A stretch of DNA of 64,000 nucleotides from Enoplolaimus lenunculus (GCA_030248215.1 JASANG010001739.1:1-64000); one strand, 5' to 3'; positions 1 through 13,479 are shown, counted from the stretch's first letter. Numbers and translations: made by a program. Notes: generated by a model not told the origin, from the sequence alone.

Positions 1-980
1 TAACGTCGAGACATCACACAGTTAGCTATACACGAGCAATCTTTTCGAATAACGGTGTATGAATACAATATAATTGTGAACTGAGTACCAACTTGGATGG
101 TAACAAGCGGATGTTATATGTTCATTTTCCGTTTTTAATTACAATTATTTTTTATTTTGTGAATGCTAAGCTTGCGTCGGTAGGGTTCAGTGGCGGATCC
201 AAAAAATTTTGACGGAGCCTGGGTGGGATGGCAAGCGTTATGAAACACTATTTTTGCTCCATGCTATGTATGTGAAATTAGATTGTCATTAGTTATCTCT
301 ACTTTTCTCATATATCGCGCATATTCGCAAGACATAACACTAACCGCTTGACCAAATGTAAATTACTTCAGTTATTATTTTGCGAAATAAAGGCGATCGT
401 GGTAGTTAGCTTCTCTTGGCCTATAGGAATGTATTGTTGCGTGTATAATAGAGCTAAACCGTTCAGCCAATCTTCTACCATTGTCGAATGAAATGAATTT
501 TCGAAATACGAAGCGGCGAAAAGCGACGTTCCAGTGTTGCAGATGTATCGGGAATGATAGCTGCAAATTGCAGCAAAAAGTTTTTCTTAGGGTAACTAGC
601 TTTGCGACACCCACTTATGCAACCAACAATAGCAGCTATGTTGAATATGCAATGGACAGCGACAAATATGAATTGCATTTGTATTATTACGGACCATTGC
701 TTATTTTATTTTCTGGTGCAAAAGCAAAAAATTGTAAGGTTGGAACCTTATCATTTTATCGCAAAGAACAGCATCCCGTCAATATTGGATAGAAAATTCC
801 TATATAATTGTATTTTGATAATACGGAATGCGCCTTAATAACTTGCACGTACCCCCAGCAGGCGGCTAAAGGGTGTCGCAAAAATGTTTCTGAAAATTCA
901 AATAGAATGAATTTCCACATTTTCTAAAATATGGTTTTACTAACTAATAATTTAAGTGTCCTATTCCTTTATGGTTTCAG
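1..980. other. No confident exon; repeat fragments
   Basis: Presumed intron of the SZT2 gene. Holds two fragments of the GGATCC repeat family (about 185-240 and 700-780). Open frames here are short and have no splice-supported continuation, except the acceptor TTTCAG at 975-980. Confidence 0.4.
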
Positions 981-3900
981 GAAAGTCTGCACTCATCGCT
1001 TATCAGACATTGTCGATTGGAACATATGGCACATAGTCCGTTACTATTTCATCCTGCTTGGCGTGACATGATGGTTCAAGATGAATGTTTAGATGCAACA
1101 TCAGTTATACCAGACATACCACCAGATGCAGTTGCTATGAAGGATAATTCGGTAGGCTCAAATATAATTCAGCGACAGCACCGGACCAAGATAAAAACTA
1201 CGCATTAAGGATTGATACTAAAATTGTATTTGGCTTTTCACCCATTGCTCTCGTGTGATTGCTTGTACCCCATTTTTGAATCAGGTGCTGCCCCTAGTGA
1301 AAGAAATGCTTTAGTTGAAAAGCGAAAATCGAGTTATCAAACAATGATGATAACAGAATTCAACCGTTTGTATTCGGTTTACTCTGCTCATGGGAGATGT
1401 ATTTTACGAGCAAAGTTTTAATTTATTGTGCGATATTTTTGTGCCCTTATTTATGGTAGTCATTATTTTTGTTTTACATTTTATCGTTGCCGATTTTCAG
1501 AGGAACCGATATGTATCTGGAAATATTCTATTGACACGTACTTCTCGGATGGAAGCAAGCATGCATGTACCACAACAACAGCAACATCAGACAGTTTCAG
1601 GAGTGTCAACATTACCTGCGGAAGCAATACCACACAAGCGTCATCCTTCGTCCAGCGATCAATTCTGGCACATACAGCTTCAGTCAAGCTTAATTTCTGA
1701 GTATGGAGACTATCTCAAATCGTTGGGGTTTGTTGAAATTGCAATAATTAAAGACCAGCATGCAGGCAACTTACTGCAACAGCAACACGCTGGTGGATCC
1801 CAAATTCAAGTGGAAGAGTAAGTGATTATAAATAGAATCTTACCACAAGTTCATTCATGTTAAAGATAAGGGAAATGTCATCACACCTAGGGTGCCCTTG
1901 CTTTCCTTAGTAAACCTTTCCTGTGCTGTGCACACAAACAAAACAACTCATTCGTGAGGGATAGTGGTGTAAGTCATACTATTACCAAAGGGCTTTGCTG
2001 TATGACATCTGAAATTCATAAAATGATGTTTCACTTTTAGCACGCGTTATCATATAGTGTCGATTACCTGACTTTAAAGTTTTTATCTGTACAGCAGTTT
2101 GTAAGTTTTATTTTAGTACTGACCATTTTAGTCACGTATAATTTACTTATGGTTGCATTATGGTGGTCTGTACAAAGCCAGGCCGCGCACCGCCGCACAG
2201 AGCTGTTCGTTACCGCTCGCCGTAAAGCAGAGCTGCCTACCGTCGCATGGCGCAGCGTGGCACTGCGAGTCAACAAACTGAAATTAAACTTATGTGCCTC
2301 ACGGTGGCGTCCGACGTCGATCACCGCGCTTTTCCTAAAAATTATTTTGACGTGACGCGAAACTCAACCCTTAGGGTTGCGCTATACTCGCCGCAAAAAT
2401 TTTGCCGCACACAGCCGTGCGGCGCCATGCAATATACAGAGCCATTGCTGTGAAAAGTTTGCATGGATGCATTGACTTCAGTGGCTGGAAAAGGGGGACC
2501 GGTTACCTGTGCATCCTGTTGTCTGACCTTATCGCAACCGCAGCAGAATTATCGTAAAAGGCTTTTATGTATAATACAGCGTTAACTTAGAATTATTTTA
2601 GGGCTCACGCGGGCCAACGTGACAGCATTCAACTCCAAACACAACCGCATAGCGCAATGACAGCGGCGCCGGCACAGTTGTACGCCTGGTATCATATGCC
2701 GTCACCGGACGGATTCATCATTGTTCATGTTATGTTTAAGCCTCCCAATTTTGCACTGCGACTGTACAGTTTGAACCTTAATTCTGTTTTGGCACCACCT
2801 TCGCTTCAGCCGAAAATGACCGAGGTCAGGATTTCTTATGAATTAGTTAGGTTATATCAGTAAAGCTGCTTATGGTTACAAATGTTAGCTTTTGTTCAAG
2901 AGAAACGGTAATGGAGAGCGTTTCTATGCAATTTAGAAAAATCTGCGATTAAGTAGGTGTGAAATTCAAGAACCTCTTAAAACATTGTATTAATTGTGTA
3001 TGCGATCTGGGATATGCATGTCCTTGAGCCGTGGTAGTGATATTTTATTAGTAGCAGCTTGGACAAAGTATTGCGAATGGTGAACTATTTGCTCCAGTTT
3101 TAGGACTCCGTTGTGTTTCGCGAACGCATTGAGTCGCTTGTGTTTGATCGCCATTTGCAATCATTTTGCCACGATTTTCATGTACGTACATTGTACTCGT
3201 ATATACGGGACAAGCGTCCTGTATTCAAACCCAACTACCACATCACTGAATTTCTAGACTATTTCCTCAAATACTATGATCAACGGCCGCCCGGTTCGTT
3301 AACACAAGTAGCTTTTGGTAAGAAGCGTTTTTCATCTGGTTACGTTGTGTATTTCAGGAAAAAGTACTGATTTGCCAATCGCCATCCACTACAAATATGT
3401 ACGGTCAAGAGCAGGGGGCAAAGCGGAACTGGATTATATCGGAATCGGAACATCAAATTTATACCGGAATCGGAATCAGAACTACGAATTTCGTGACTAC
3501 CGGATTATTTTTATTAACAAAAGCTACAATTAATTATTGTTATTTTCAAAATGAAACTGTAGTTTTGCACGGTTACATCTTGAGATTGAGACAATTTTTG
3601 CTTTATGCAACGTATCACAACAAGTTGGTTTAAAATTAAAATTTCAAAATTCCGATGCCGATTGCGAACTCGTTTTTGAATCGGTATTCTTATCGGAATC
3701 GAAATTCTGGTTGCAGCCTGGTCAAGAGAATGTTTGTTTTTCGCGCCAAGTACAACGAAATTAATCACTTTGTATGGTATGCATTTCTAAGCGTTCTAAG
3801 TTCCATAACTTCGCGTGTTAGTCGAATTGGAGCTATTTATATGACGTCTTTTTATAATTAGCTACATATTTTATCCATTCTTTTTTGTTTGTAGTGCGTT

Positions 3901-6900
3901 TAACACGGAAAGTTAACTATCACTAATTATTATTTTATGTTGAAATTTAAGATGGCTAAACGTTTTTATAGGTTCGTAATATTTGCAGGATATGCGTTAA
4001 ATTATATGTTTTCAATAGAATTATTTATTTGTTTTTGTATTCAGGTGCTTTAACTGTGTCCAGCTTAACAACAACTGCTGACAAACTATTTGATTATTTG
4101 TTGCGCTATGCGTCAACTTACGGATACGATACACAACGAATGAGAGTTACCAATACGCAAGGCAATACATCAGAAGAAGTAAGGAATGCACTATTATCGC
4201 CGTGAGTCGGTAAACGTCGGAAACATTCTTGTTCAATTTGGCACCATACGGGAATCGCGTACGCTCGGGACAATGGCTAACGCCTTAGGACGACGCCGCA
4301 TGGCACTTCCATCCATTATCCAAAGTACATTTAGGACAACTCAAACTACAGATATTGTTGTATTACAGTTAATTCGGAATTTTAATTCATTTTAAGTTGT
4401 TTCTGCAGCTGTGCGTTCTTTATTAAGTAAGCATGATGAAAGCAGCCTGCTAAATATTTAAGGCGGCAGATGTGTGTTTGAATGTTCGTTATTTTGATTC
4501 TTTTTTCAGCCAACAGATTACTTTTTGGTGAAAACGCAACATTTAGCAGATGTTTTCGATAGCGACAGTGATATTGCCGTATCATGCCAACTGGACGGTA
4601 CAGACGCCGCTAGCCGCTGTCATTCCCCAATGCCACACGGATTTGAAGTGTTGCAACTTGTTTTAAAAGCAGATTCAAATCAATTCTACAGCATGAGTTC
4701 GCTACAAATGTCATCGGTAGCAACAAGCTCGGCTACTCAGCCACGTAGCGGAGGAGGCCAACTATTTGGGTCGTATTTACCGCTTGTCTCTGCCGTTGCT
4801 CGGGCATCGTCCCCGGATAAATCGTCCACACCGCCTCTAGAACGACATTCGGGATCACTGAGCGCTATTGTTAACCCTGCTACTCTGGCATCACCCACCA
4901 CGCTTATGCTCAAGTTTTATTTGTTAATATTCGATCAAAACCCTTTTAGTTACGAAGAATCGGTACTGTCTACAAGCCCTACACGAATAATGAATTCAGT
5001 GCAGGTAAACACATTAATATTCTTATTATTATTGTTAGTATTGTGAAGCTGTGGATGTCTGTTCGTACGAAGGGAATCTCAGGAACCGTAGAACAGACTT
5101 TGATAAGACTTTTTGTTTGATGACTATCATTCCTGGCGTGTTAACCTCGCATTAGTGTTTCAAGATTCTACGCCGTTGATTAGCTATCAGCTAGGTCACA
5201 TAATTGATCAAACCTCAATTACGACTTTTTGCATTATTTCATTAATTACAGGGTACAAGCAATCTAATTTGAGTAGTAAAAGTTTTTTCGGTGTATTGAA
5301 GCAGAATAAATTGTTGATAAACCTCCAAACCTATAAATTAAGCTGGTTATTAGCTGGCATATTAGCTTATTTAATTAAACGTAAACTAGGAGTTTTTACA
5401 TGATTGCGCTGAATATTAGGGTTACAAAGCGAGTTGATTTCAGTACTCAGGCGTTTCTGTGTGCAAGGAATCTGAATAAGTTTTTAAAAACCTCCAAAAT
5501 CGATAAATGAACAGCTAGCTACTAAATAATTGGCATAATAGCTATGCTAACTATGCAGTTGTGGGGAATTGTCATTTTGGTAAGCGTTTGTGCGCTGTCG
5601 GCTTTATGATTTTCGGGCATATGAAATTTAAACATAGATATTAAAAATTGGAACGCTTAAAAATTAGTTAGCTACACGCTATTAGCATAATACATATGCC
5701 AATTACAGCATTTTGAGTGGATTATATTTGTATAAGTATTGGATTGTTCGGCATATAAATGTTCCGTAGGGATTTGGGTAAGAAACATTACTTAATTATG
5801 TCGCTCAAAACATTCTAGATTAGCAAATAAGTAAGGGTACATTGCTAATTTGCATATTAACTATTCCCATTATTACGTTTGAGCTTATTGTCAGTTAGTG
5901 GGTGGGTCCGGGCCTCGCTCAATACGGGTAGTTAGTACTACTACGTCTGGTATATCTGCTCTGTATGCTAACTTGCAGGTACGGTCAACTCCAGATAGCC
6001 TAGAAACGGCACCGGTGTCAACAATTCCACCCGGTTCAACAAACGCGAACAGACATTCGACTGAATCGTCAACAACCGCTTTAGGTGCTAACGCAGGCCC
6101 TCCAAATATAAGCGGTCCTTCATTTCGGCCGAAGGCGTTAACGGTTAACAGTGAAACCTCAATTAAGTCAAGTCCATCAAAAGGTGTCATAATATCAGGA
6201 AAACGTAGCAAATTCACAACTCGGTCGCCTCCGCTTCTCGCACGAAGTTTAGTGGATTTGTTTCGCGAAAGAAGTCGAAAAAGTTGGCCGTGTCCGTTGG
6301 AACCAACAACATTGGATGGTCATGTTAGCACCGATGCGATAAAGTCTGAAATACAAACGTAAGTATGTATAGGTAGCATGTTGAATAATTTGTTCTGTAA
6401 AACCTGGATACCCAGGTAATTCATGTTTACAATAATTCATGTTTACAGTATTTTGTTTTTGTTATAGAAATCAAGTACACTTCCGGTCGTATCTAACTGG
6501 CTTTTGTAACTTTGTAAAAATTAGGAGCGTATTTGAGAGTTAATTCTTTTCCCAAGCAATTCGAAGTTTTTACTTTGCAAGTATGGAATGCAGTCTGTAG
6601 AAGTTTTATTTTATAGCTGTCGGGGATCCAGGACATTCAGCCGGTTGGAACTCGATATATTGTACTGGAAAAAGCTCACGAGCGAAACAAGCAAGAAGCC
6701 AACCGATATTTTAGAACTATATCTTTACACATAAGTTTAGTTTATATCCCAGTTGTGGAAATGGTTGTAAAGGCTGCCTTGGATTCGTCAGTAATGTATG
6801 AGAACCATTAATTTACTACATATTTAAGCGGAAGTCGACTGAATTCAATTGATGAACTGGAATCAAACTGCGACACGGATAGTGTTACTGCGTTTCGTCC

Positions 6901-9900
6901 GCGGACACAGAGTGCGTTTGCGAGCAACAATACTCGTTTTACAGCAGCTCATGTAGGGCACCGAGTAAAGTTTCGAAATGATGCTGAAAGTTTTATGAAC
7001 TCTAATCCTTTTGGTTCGCGATCAATGCAAGACCGCACCGGAAATAAAATTGATCAAAAGCCCTATGACGCCAGCGTTATCAATCTTCGGTTGAAAACGT
7101 TAAAAGGTGCAGCATCTACTAGAAGACCTGGTGATGCCGTGAAGGTTGGTGGTAGTCAATCAAAGCCTGAGCCGGCAGATGTGAAAAATCATCAATTAGA
7201 ATTGAGATCTTTGTTGTCGTTTGGAACTGCGAAGTCAAAGACAGCACCAGTGACAAGAGCACGTAGGTGCGGGCCTCTGCTTCATGTCACAGAATCGCTT
7301 CCAAGCACACCAGGAATGCCAGCGAAAAACGCTCGTGTGGGATCGAGATTTCGAGTAGCGAAGGTGGCGGATACCAATGGTAAATACTTAGCTATGGTTT
7401 TACTAGAGAATTTTACGTTTAAATTTGTCAAATAAACGATGCTAGTCATCCGACCTTGCGCAATGCGCCAAGGTTCTGGATAGCAAAACATAACTGCAGT
7501 ACGTGATAACAGCTCTGCGGCGGTCCCTTATCCAAAAGGGGCCCCATTGGTGGCTCAGCCTCTCCCCTGGAGAAATTTTGGACCGTCACAAAAAATTAAA
7601 TTTTGCTTATAATTCAAGAGAATTTCTCGAATGCCCCTTTCAAATTTGTTTTAGAGCCCCTAGCACGTTCAGCTCGCTACGGGCCTGCTGCGATCATAAT
7701 CTACCCAGTAATAAAAGCACGTCTTGTACGGAAGACTCGAATTGTGCTAGACAGACTAAATTAAAAAGTGTATTAGCATCGTCCAACATTTGCAACGCTT
7801 TTCGTATTCTTTCAAACTTCATGGTTGCTGGCACACGGGACACAGACCAATCGCTATCATTACACCGTCAAATATTTACGTACACATCAAGTATTATTAA
7901 AATAAGCAGAAAGAAACTACATGTATCATGTGACAAACACGACGATTGACTACAGATGAAACATTGCAAACTATCCAACACCGAAAAGGAAAAACGAAAT
8001 ATGCAAATTTTTCTCTTATAGAAGCACAATGTTTATGTGTGAAAACTTTTTAAACATAGTAATGCTGGAAAGCTGTTTACAATATGTATGTGGGGGTTTC
8101 CAGCTTCAATATATAGATGTACATACAATCAAAGCAAGCATAATTTTGCGTTTTCAAGTTTCTTACAAAGTTTATTGTAATAATCTGGATACAACGGATG
8201 TATACATGTTTAGCTTCGTAAGAAAATCAACATCCATTGCCGGCTGTAATTACGTTGTCGAATATTTGGTTGGGTTTCTGAAATCTTACTTAAATGTTTA
8301 CTTAAGTTATGCTTATTACCGTCTCATAAACACAAGCAATATTTCAATTTGACATTTAATTTGGTCCGGATGTAGCATAATATTTAAGTTGCAGCAATTC
8401 AAAATGCTCTTACGCCGTCACTCCCAAGCCTTCCACAGCCGAGTAATGTTAAATTTGACTCGAACGAAGCAAACAGTGCTGCACTATTTGGCACAGAATT
8501 GCCAATGTCATCACTAGCGCACTCTCAATACTACACCGCACAGATTCCAGTTGGACAACAACTAATGGCAAGTAGCAAAGCAGAGCGACGTATGCGAGCG
8601 TTCGTGCTGAAACAAAATGCTGAAACGAAGTTGGAATTGAAACGAGTTATCGCAGAAGCGATGGATCATTGCCGTCGTGATCAGCTGTGGTCTGAAATCT
8701 GTGCTGGTGGCCCGGTAACTGAATCTGCTGGGCCTTCAACTGCTAAGCGTTCTCAGGTAATTGTTGTTGTTTATCCCACACCAGTTGCAGTCGCTGGCTT
8801 TGTCGTTTTACTTTACTGCTTTAGTATTTGTAATGGACTTGTGCGGCTGTTCTGGATTTGAAAAAACTTTGAGAGCATCACTTAAATCTAGCAAGTGCCG
8901 AAGGTTAAAGATCTTCCATTCTAACAATAATTTACTGAAATACTTGTTTCAGATTCTCATAAATGGTTCAAATTTTGAAGAATTATTCAATTATGTTCAT
9001 AGCGAATTGTTGGTGAGCGTTCATCCTGGATTAGAAAGTCTCGTTTACATCAAGCCTAAACAGTATGTGTTTACTTGTATTAACTCACGTGTTTTAGTTA
9101 AGAACCTTATACAAATATGTCATGGATGATTTTTTAAATGGTATTTTAGGCAGTTTTTTACTTTGAAGATATGTACCTACATGAATTATGAACAAGTATA
9201 ATGACAATGAGTTATTTTTCATTAGTTCCCGAGCAGGTAATCATATTCATGTATGCTTCGCCACAGCAAAATTCAAAATTATTCAGATTGTTTTAGTGCA
9301 AATTGTTTTGGAACTTAGCGTCACTGTCAAAAACTATTCATTTTAGTTGGGATTTGCTCACGAAAACATTGAAATCAAATCCAAAATATGAACCAACATT
9401 TTTCCGTCACGCTGTGACTTCACCTACTATGGAACATCTGGTAAGTTGACGTATTATTATCATGACTAAATTCAAGCACTTCGTGAAAAACTATAATATT
9501 GTTGTTTTTTTTACTCGCATTAATGTGACTCGCTGTTTGTTACTGGTTGCCATTCTCTCGTGAATGTTTTTAGTCCATATATTGCAGGGTGCAATCGGAA
9601 TTCCGAGTCCGATAACAATTCCGACCGATTCCGGCATGAATTTGCTGTTCCGATTCCAATTCCGATTCCGGTATAATTCAGTTCCTCTTTGCACCCTGAC
9701 ATATTGTTTATTAACATCAATGTTGGTACTGCAATTCCGAAATTGCTATGATTTAAGTCATGCGATCTGTAACTTTAAGTTACAATTCACTAAAGCAACA
9801 ACTTATTGCAGATAAAAATTATGCTTCCAAACTTGCGTATATTAGCTAGATATTAATTTTGCAGATATTCCCAGAATCTTTATTTGAAGTGGTCAAGCAC

Positions 9901-10733
9901 CTAACAAAGTGTAACTAAAATTAGTGGTGAGAAATGAGATTGCAAAGACCTTGCTGATATATTTCTTGTGTGAGATTATACGAATTGTATTTTAATTTTG
10001 TTGTACAGATTCTCTTAAATCCGAACAATCTAAATGACATGCTTCTGGTTGTTTCGAAAACCGATGACAGCATTGTAAGCTACATATTGTTGAAGTACTT
10101 GTTTTTGCAGTATAACTACTTACGTGGGTTGTGTAGTATTCACGTAGAGACCATCTTTTTACAATCCTGTTGGTGTAATAAAGCTCGCAAAATGTGCTGT
10201 AGTGCTACCGAAATTCAATTTGCTATCAAACAAAATACGATCATGCCTATATTTTCTAACTGTGAGTCACAGCTACCACCAATTAACGATATTGTTCTCA
10301 ATATTATAGTTCTGTTAGTGTGTTTGCTTCACTAAAACAAACTTTCGAGTACAATAAGAGGAGGTTGAGTCTTAATCAACAGGAGTCCGTATCCCAAGTA
10401 AGAGTCCGTAAGCGAATATAGTCTCTTAACACTAACTAAAGGTTGTACATAAGTAACGAAGGGCGGATAAAAATAAATAACAGTCGGTAACCGAATAACA
10501 GAGGTACCCTCTGGAGAGGCCAAATAAATATCAGGTCCCCCTCTTATTCGGGTCACTGCAGTATAATATTCATCGATAAGATCATTTTTTATTTGTTTCA
10601 GACAATGCGGGTTGTATTCAAGCGGGACAAGCACAATGTTAAAAGTGAATTGGCATTTCGCCAGATGGCAACCATTGAAGATTTTATTAATGCGCTGATT
10701 CATTTTCATTGGATTTCATTACTTGTAAAATAG
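981..10733 (+). CDS. SZT2: SZT2 homologue, C-terminal part (KICSTOR subunit), 3' exons
   Basis: SZT2 is the giant scaffold of KICSTOR, which holds GATOR1 on lysosomes so that amino-acid loss silences mTORC1. Exons I can place: 1501-1817, 2602-2824, 3104-3317, 4045-4178, 4510-5004, 5979-6358, 6829-7379, 8395-8756, 8953-9062, 9347-9440, 10009-10074 and 10602-10733 (stop TAG). Every junction from 1501 on has GT-AG ends and matching phase. Similarity to vertebrate SZT2 as I remember it: SEYGDYLKSLGF, FALRLYSLNLNS, the F-HDFHVRTLY stretch, LFNYVHSELLVSVHPGLESL, and the end NALIHFHWISLLVK matching the vertebrate end with its HxW motif. An earlier exon at about 981-1151 reads openly, and one around 1284-1380 is likely, but their phases do not join cleanly. 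The 5' part lies before this window. The long Ser/Pro-rich exons (4510-5004, 6829-7379) look poorly conserved. AATAAA at 11232 may be the poly(A) signal. Confidence 0.75.
2150..2440. repeat. GC-rich repeat, GGGTTGCGCTATAC family
   Basis: An island of CGCCG-rich sequence in an AT-rich intron. The GGGTTGCGCTATACTCGCCG stretch at about 2373-2392 recurs near 34959 and, more weakly, near 50012. The neighbouring segment 2160-2300 has the same base composition and is probably part of the same element. Confidence 0.45.
3413..3720. mobile_element. hAT-like MITE (CAGGGTGCAA family) with perfect 8-bp target duplication
   Basis: 308 bp without coding capacity. Ends CAGGGGGCAA and TTGCAGCCTG form short terminal inverted repeats; the interior near both ends is built of CGGAATCGGAATC-type runs. 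It is flanked on both sides by GTCAAGAG (3405-3412 and 3721-3728), a perfect 8-bp duplication, the mark of hAT transposition. It lies in an SZT2 intron. Confidence 0.85.
5045..5850. mobile_element. MITE of the TTATTGAGCGAAGC family, minus orientation
   Basis: The stretch 5045-5160 (GGATGTCTGT...AATCTCAGGAAC...GTTAACCTCGCATT) is the reverse complement of the end of the element at 58728-59676. It is followed by diverged copies of the same family's tandem unit (AAACCTCC, TAGCTA, TTAGCATA motifs). In an SZT2 intron; edges approximate. Confidence 0.6.
7540..7690. mobile_element. MITE fragment, CTCGCTACGGGCCT-ended family
   Basis: Contains the CCCCTGGAGAAATTTT interior and the CTCGCTACGGGCC end also seen at 29317-29476 and 36925-37078. 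It explains much of a 148-codon open frame in this SZT2 intron, which I therefore do not call as an exon. Confidence 0.5.
8267..8330. repeat. Fragment of GGCTGGGTTTCTGAAA MITE family
   Basis: GGTTGGGTTTCTGAAATCTTACTTAAAT matches the end of the complete copy at 51885-52108, including the TACTTAAGT motifs. Lies about 70 bases before the acceptor of the SZT2 exon at 8395. Confidence 0.5.
9585..9698. mobile_element. Short hAT-like MITE (CAGGGTGCAA family), 114 bp
   Basis: Perfect terminal inverted repeats CAGGGTGCAA / TTGCACCCTG, an interior of TTCCGATTCC runs, and near-identical 8-bp flanks ATATATTG (9577-9584) and ACATATTG (9699-9706). In an SZT2 intron; same family as the element at 3413-3720. 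Confidence 0.85.
10350..10561. mobile_element. TA-type MITE (CTGTAGTGACCC family), left end lost
   Basis: Right end TTATTCGGGTCACTGCAG followed by TA matches the complete copies at 17945, 28681 and 33158. The left terminal repeat is missing and the middle is deleted. It sits in the last intron of SZT2, only 40 bases before the acceptor of the terminal exon. Confidence 0.7.
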
Positions 10734-11575
10734 CGAAGTAATATGTACGTTTATGCGCCTCAAAGAACTAGTTTTGCTTCGGGAAATCAGGCATGCAAGT
10801 GCCCTGTTAAATTTCGTGTTAATTGCATTAGTAGTTATTTTTGGATTGTGTTTTTAAAACGTTTACCAAACGCAGACCGATGATATGTCAATGACAGGAA
10901 GATACATTTGAAATTTTTGTGTCACTAGATGAATCAAGGGCGCAGCGCGGTGGTGCGGTATGGTTATGGTCAAGTCTGTTTGTGATTTTGTTCAGACGCT
11001 TTGGAGTTTTTAAGTTGGTTTCGCATAAAATCCCCTTCAAAGTTAACAGAAACCGTAACTCCCTCGTTTTCCAAAATCCTGGCAACGCATGTGCAATGAA
11101 TATTGTTAAAACATGGTTAAGCTTGTGTTTGTAGGGTAAGAATTCAGTGGCAAAAACTTTTCTTTAGATTACAATTTTGTTTCGAAACAGTTTTTGTGGT
11201 TTGTCTCTGCTCGCAATGGACGCAATAGTACAATAAAGTTTTTCAGAACTAAAATCATGGTTTAAATGTTATGATATAAAATGCTTTATTTACAATGCGC
11301 CATCGATATGTTATATACTTTATTTTTATTACAAAATATAATCTTTTAGATCAGTTATGTTAGTCTGCACACTTCGTCGTTCCCCGCAAAACAAAAATCT
11401 AAGTTAATTCAAGCTGTATAAATTGCTAAACACGTCCTGTAGAAATTGTTACATTTCAAAAAGTTAATAAATTTAAGGTTGTGGTGCCACATTTTGTTTA
11501 TTTTCAACAGCCTTGAAACTATTTATTTCTGTATCTGTGTGGACTCTGAAATAAAATACTCTGTTCAAATACATA
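10734..11575. other. Probable 3' UTR of SZT2 and AT-rich spacer
   Basis: No convincing coding sequence. AATAAA occurs at 11232-11237, about 500 bases after the SZT2 stop codon, and could end that transcript. Confidence 0.35.
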
Positions 11576-11998
11576 ATGGAGCATCCACGTTATAACGCTT
11601 GCGCAAATGCAAAAAAATGGCCAGTTTACCCCTACAAAGAGAGTACGTTTGACAATTGTAGCATGTGCAGTAATGCAGATATTGTTATAGCGTTTTATTT
11701 GAAATGTGTGAAGTTTGCGTATATACACGCACACAGTTTTGTTTAAATAGTCCCTTCGGAGGGACTCAGTAAATTTGTACACTGTACATATGGCATAGGG
11801 ACAAAAACATGTTATTGCTGTAAGGTTAAGACAAATATAAGCTTCCAAACTGGCTATGTTTATTGTCGGTACTCTGTAAGGATAAGTTATTCGCGTAAGA
11901 CCTACTGTCTTAGCCCACTCTGTTCACACAACGTTGATCCTCGGAGGGACAGGACAATTTTTTACATTTTCGCGAGCGTTATAACGTGGATGCTCCAT
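11576..11998. mobile_element. MITE with about 32-bp terminal inverted repeats (ATGGAGCATCCACG family)
   Basis: The left end ATGGAGCATCCACGTTATAA continues with CGCTTGCGCAAATG, and the right end carries the reverse complement with three or four changes. 423 bp, no coding capacity. TA lies directly left of it; the right flank is AA, so the duplication is uncertain. Only one copy seen here. Confidence 0.7.
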
Positions 11999-12710
11999 AA
12001 TTCGCAATTTCTATCATTTCCTCACCAATATCAAGACTAATTTTAAGGGTACAGATCAAATTTCAACCTAAATATTGATAGTTTCTGTCTTGACTAGCGC
12101 GTACCTACGACGAAGAATTTGTTCCTGACCCATTATATTCAATTATAACAAAATGCAAACAATTTTTCTCTGGACGATAATAATTCGATAATTTTATAAT
12201 AAAGTGTACGCATTCTTAGACTTCAATATTAATAATAAAGCAAAAGCAAAACCATTTAAAATATAACAACAAATCATTTTTCTTTTTGTTTGGAGGTCAG
12301 TACAACTAATTCAACTACGCACTTAGGTTCCGAGGCTCTTAATATTTGACAAGTGAGCTCGTAGCATAGCCTGAAATTTGAAATATAAGGATTTGCAATA
12401 AAATTTAAAAAATTTTAGCTCTTGTTTTTCGATGAAAGCAACTTTTTACGTCTTAAAACAAATAAGTTGCTATTTTATACCAACTATTAAACTAAATTTT
12501 TCTTATTTTTTGAAAGTTAACAGTTAATGCTATATTTTTGTGGTATGAGGTCCTTTAATGAGTTTTTGACAAAACTATAATATTTGCACTATTGACGGAA
12601 TTTCCAGTTTCGATGAACGGTTCATACGTTGATACTTTGTTTTTATTTCCTTTAAAGATGCGAAAGTTTCGTCGCCGCACTCTGCTTTAAAAATTACAAA
12701 ATTAGCTTTT

Positions 12711-12845
12711 CTTGAGTTTGCAACTTTACAAGTTTTTCTTTCCTTGAATTTTTAACTTTATAAATACAACGCGTGCCGACCTTGAACTTGTAACCTTACA
12801 AAGTTTGTTTACCTTGAACTTGTATAACATTACAAAGTTTACCTA
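12711..12845. repeat. Imperfect tandem repeat, CTTGAACTTGTAACMTTACAAAG-type unit
   Basis: Four diverged copies of a CTTGAATTTGTAACTTTACAAAG-like unit of about 25 bases, spaced 35-65 bases apart. No gene seen in 11999-13480 apart from this. Confidence 0.5.
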
Positions 12846-13479
12846 ATTCTTATTATATTATTGTTTTATTTTTTAGTAATTCTCAAGTAACTCTGAAAGG
12901 AGACGCAACATCAGCTATATGTTGCTCAAGAGTGAAAAGTGTTCTACGCATGGATAAAACCCATGTCTGAAAGCAGACCCGGCTAGGTACGGTAACTGTG
13001 ACGAACGCTCTGCCGCCGCTTAAACAGCAGTTGGAGGCCACAGTAGTTTCAGGGCTGAGCACTACCTGGCGACTGGTATGGATCTATCGGAACCTCTTCA
13101 GTATAAACTCAAATATTTAATTAAAATTTTGGTTCCTTGGGTTATCTTAATACGTTACCCTTCAATTAAACTCCATTATATATCATATTTCGTTACATAC
13201 CATTGTTTAAAAGTCTAAAACGCTTTCCGAAACCCAACGTTGGTTTGGTAAATATAACTTTTTTGAGCTACGGGTAAATAAAATTGTGGATACTTATGCT
13301 TGTATTGCCGTACAATCGCTCTCTTGTGAACACTAGAATATGAGCTTAAAGCTATGTTCAGTTTAAACATAATTTGAAAACGGAAACCACATGCGTCGTC
13401 GACAATGTTGTGTAAAGCTTAGCTACACAAATTGGTGTTAATATTCTAGGTTTTTCATTGTCTTTTAAGCAACTGCATA

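Noticed and set aside
4186-4395. 70-codon frame between two SZT2 exons
   Set aside because: The exons at 4045-4178 and 4510-5004 join in phase without it.
7503-7949. 148-codon open frame in an SZT2 intron
   Set aside because: Its first part is MITE sequence, and no splice phase joins it to the exons at 7379 and 8395.
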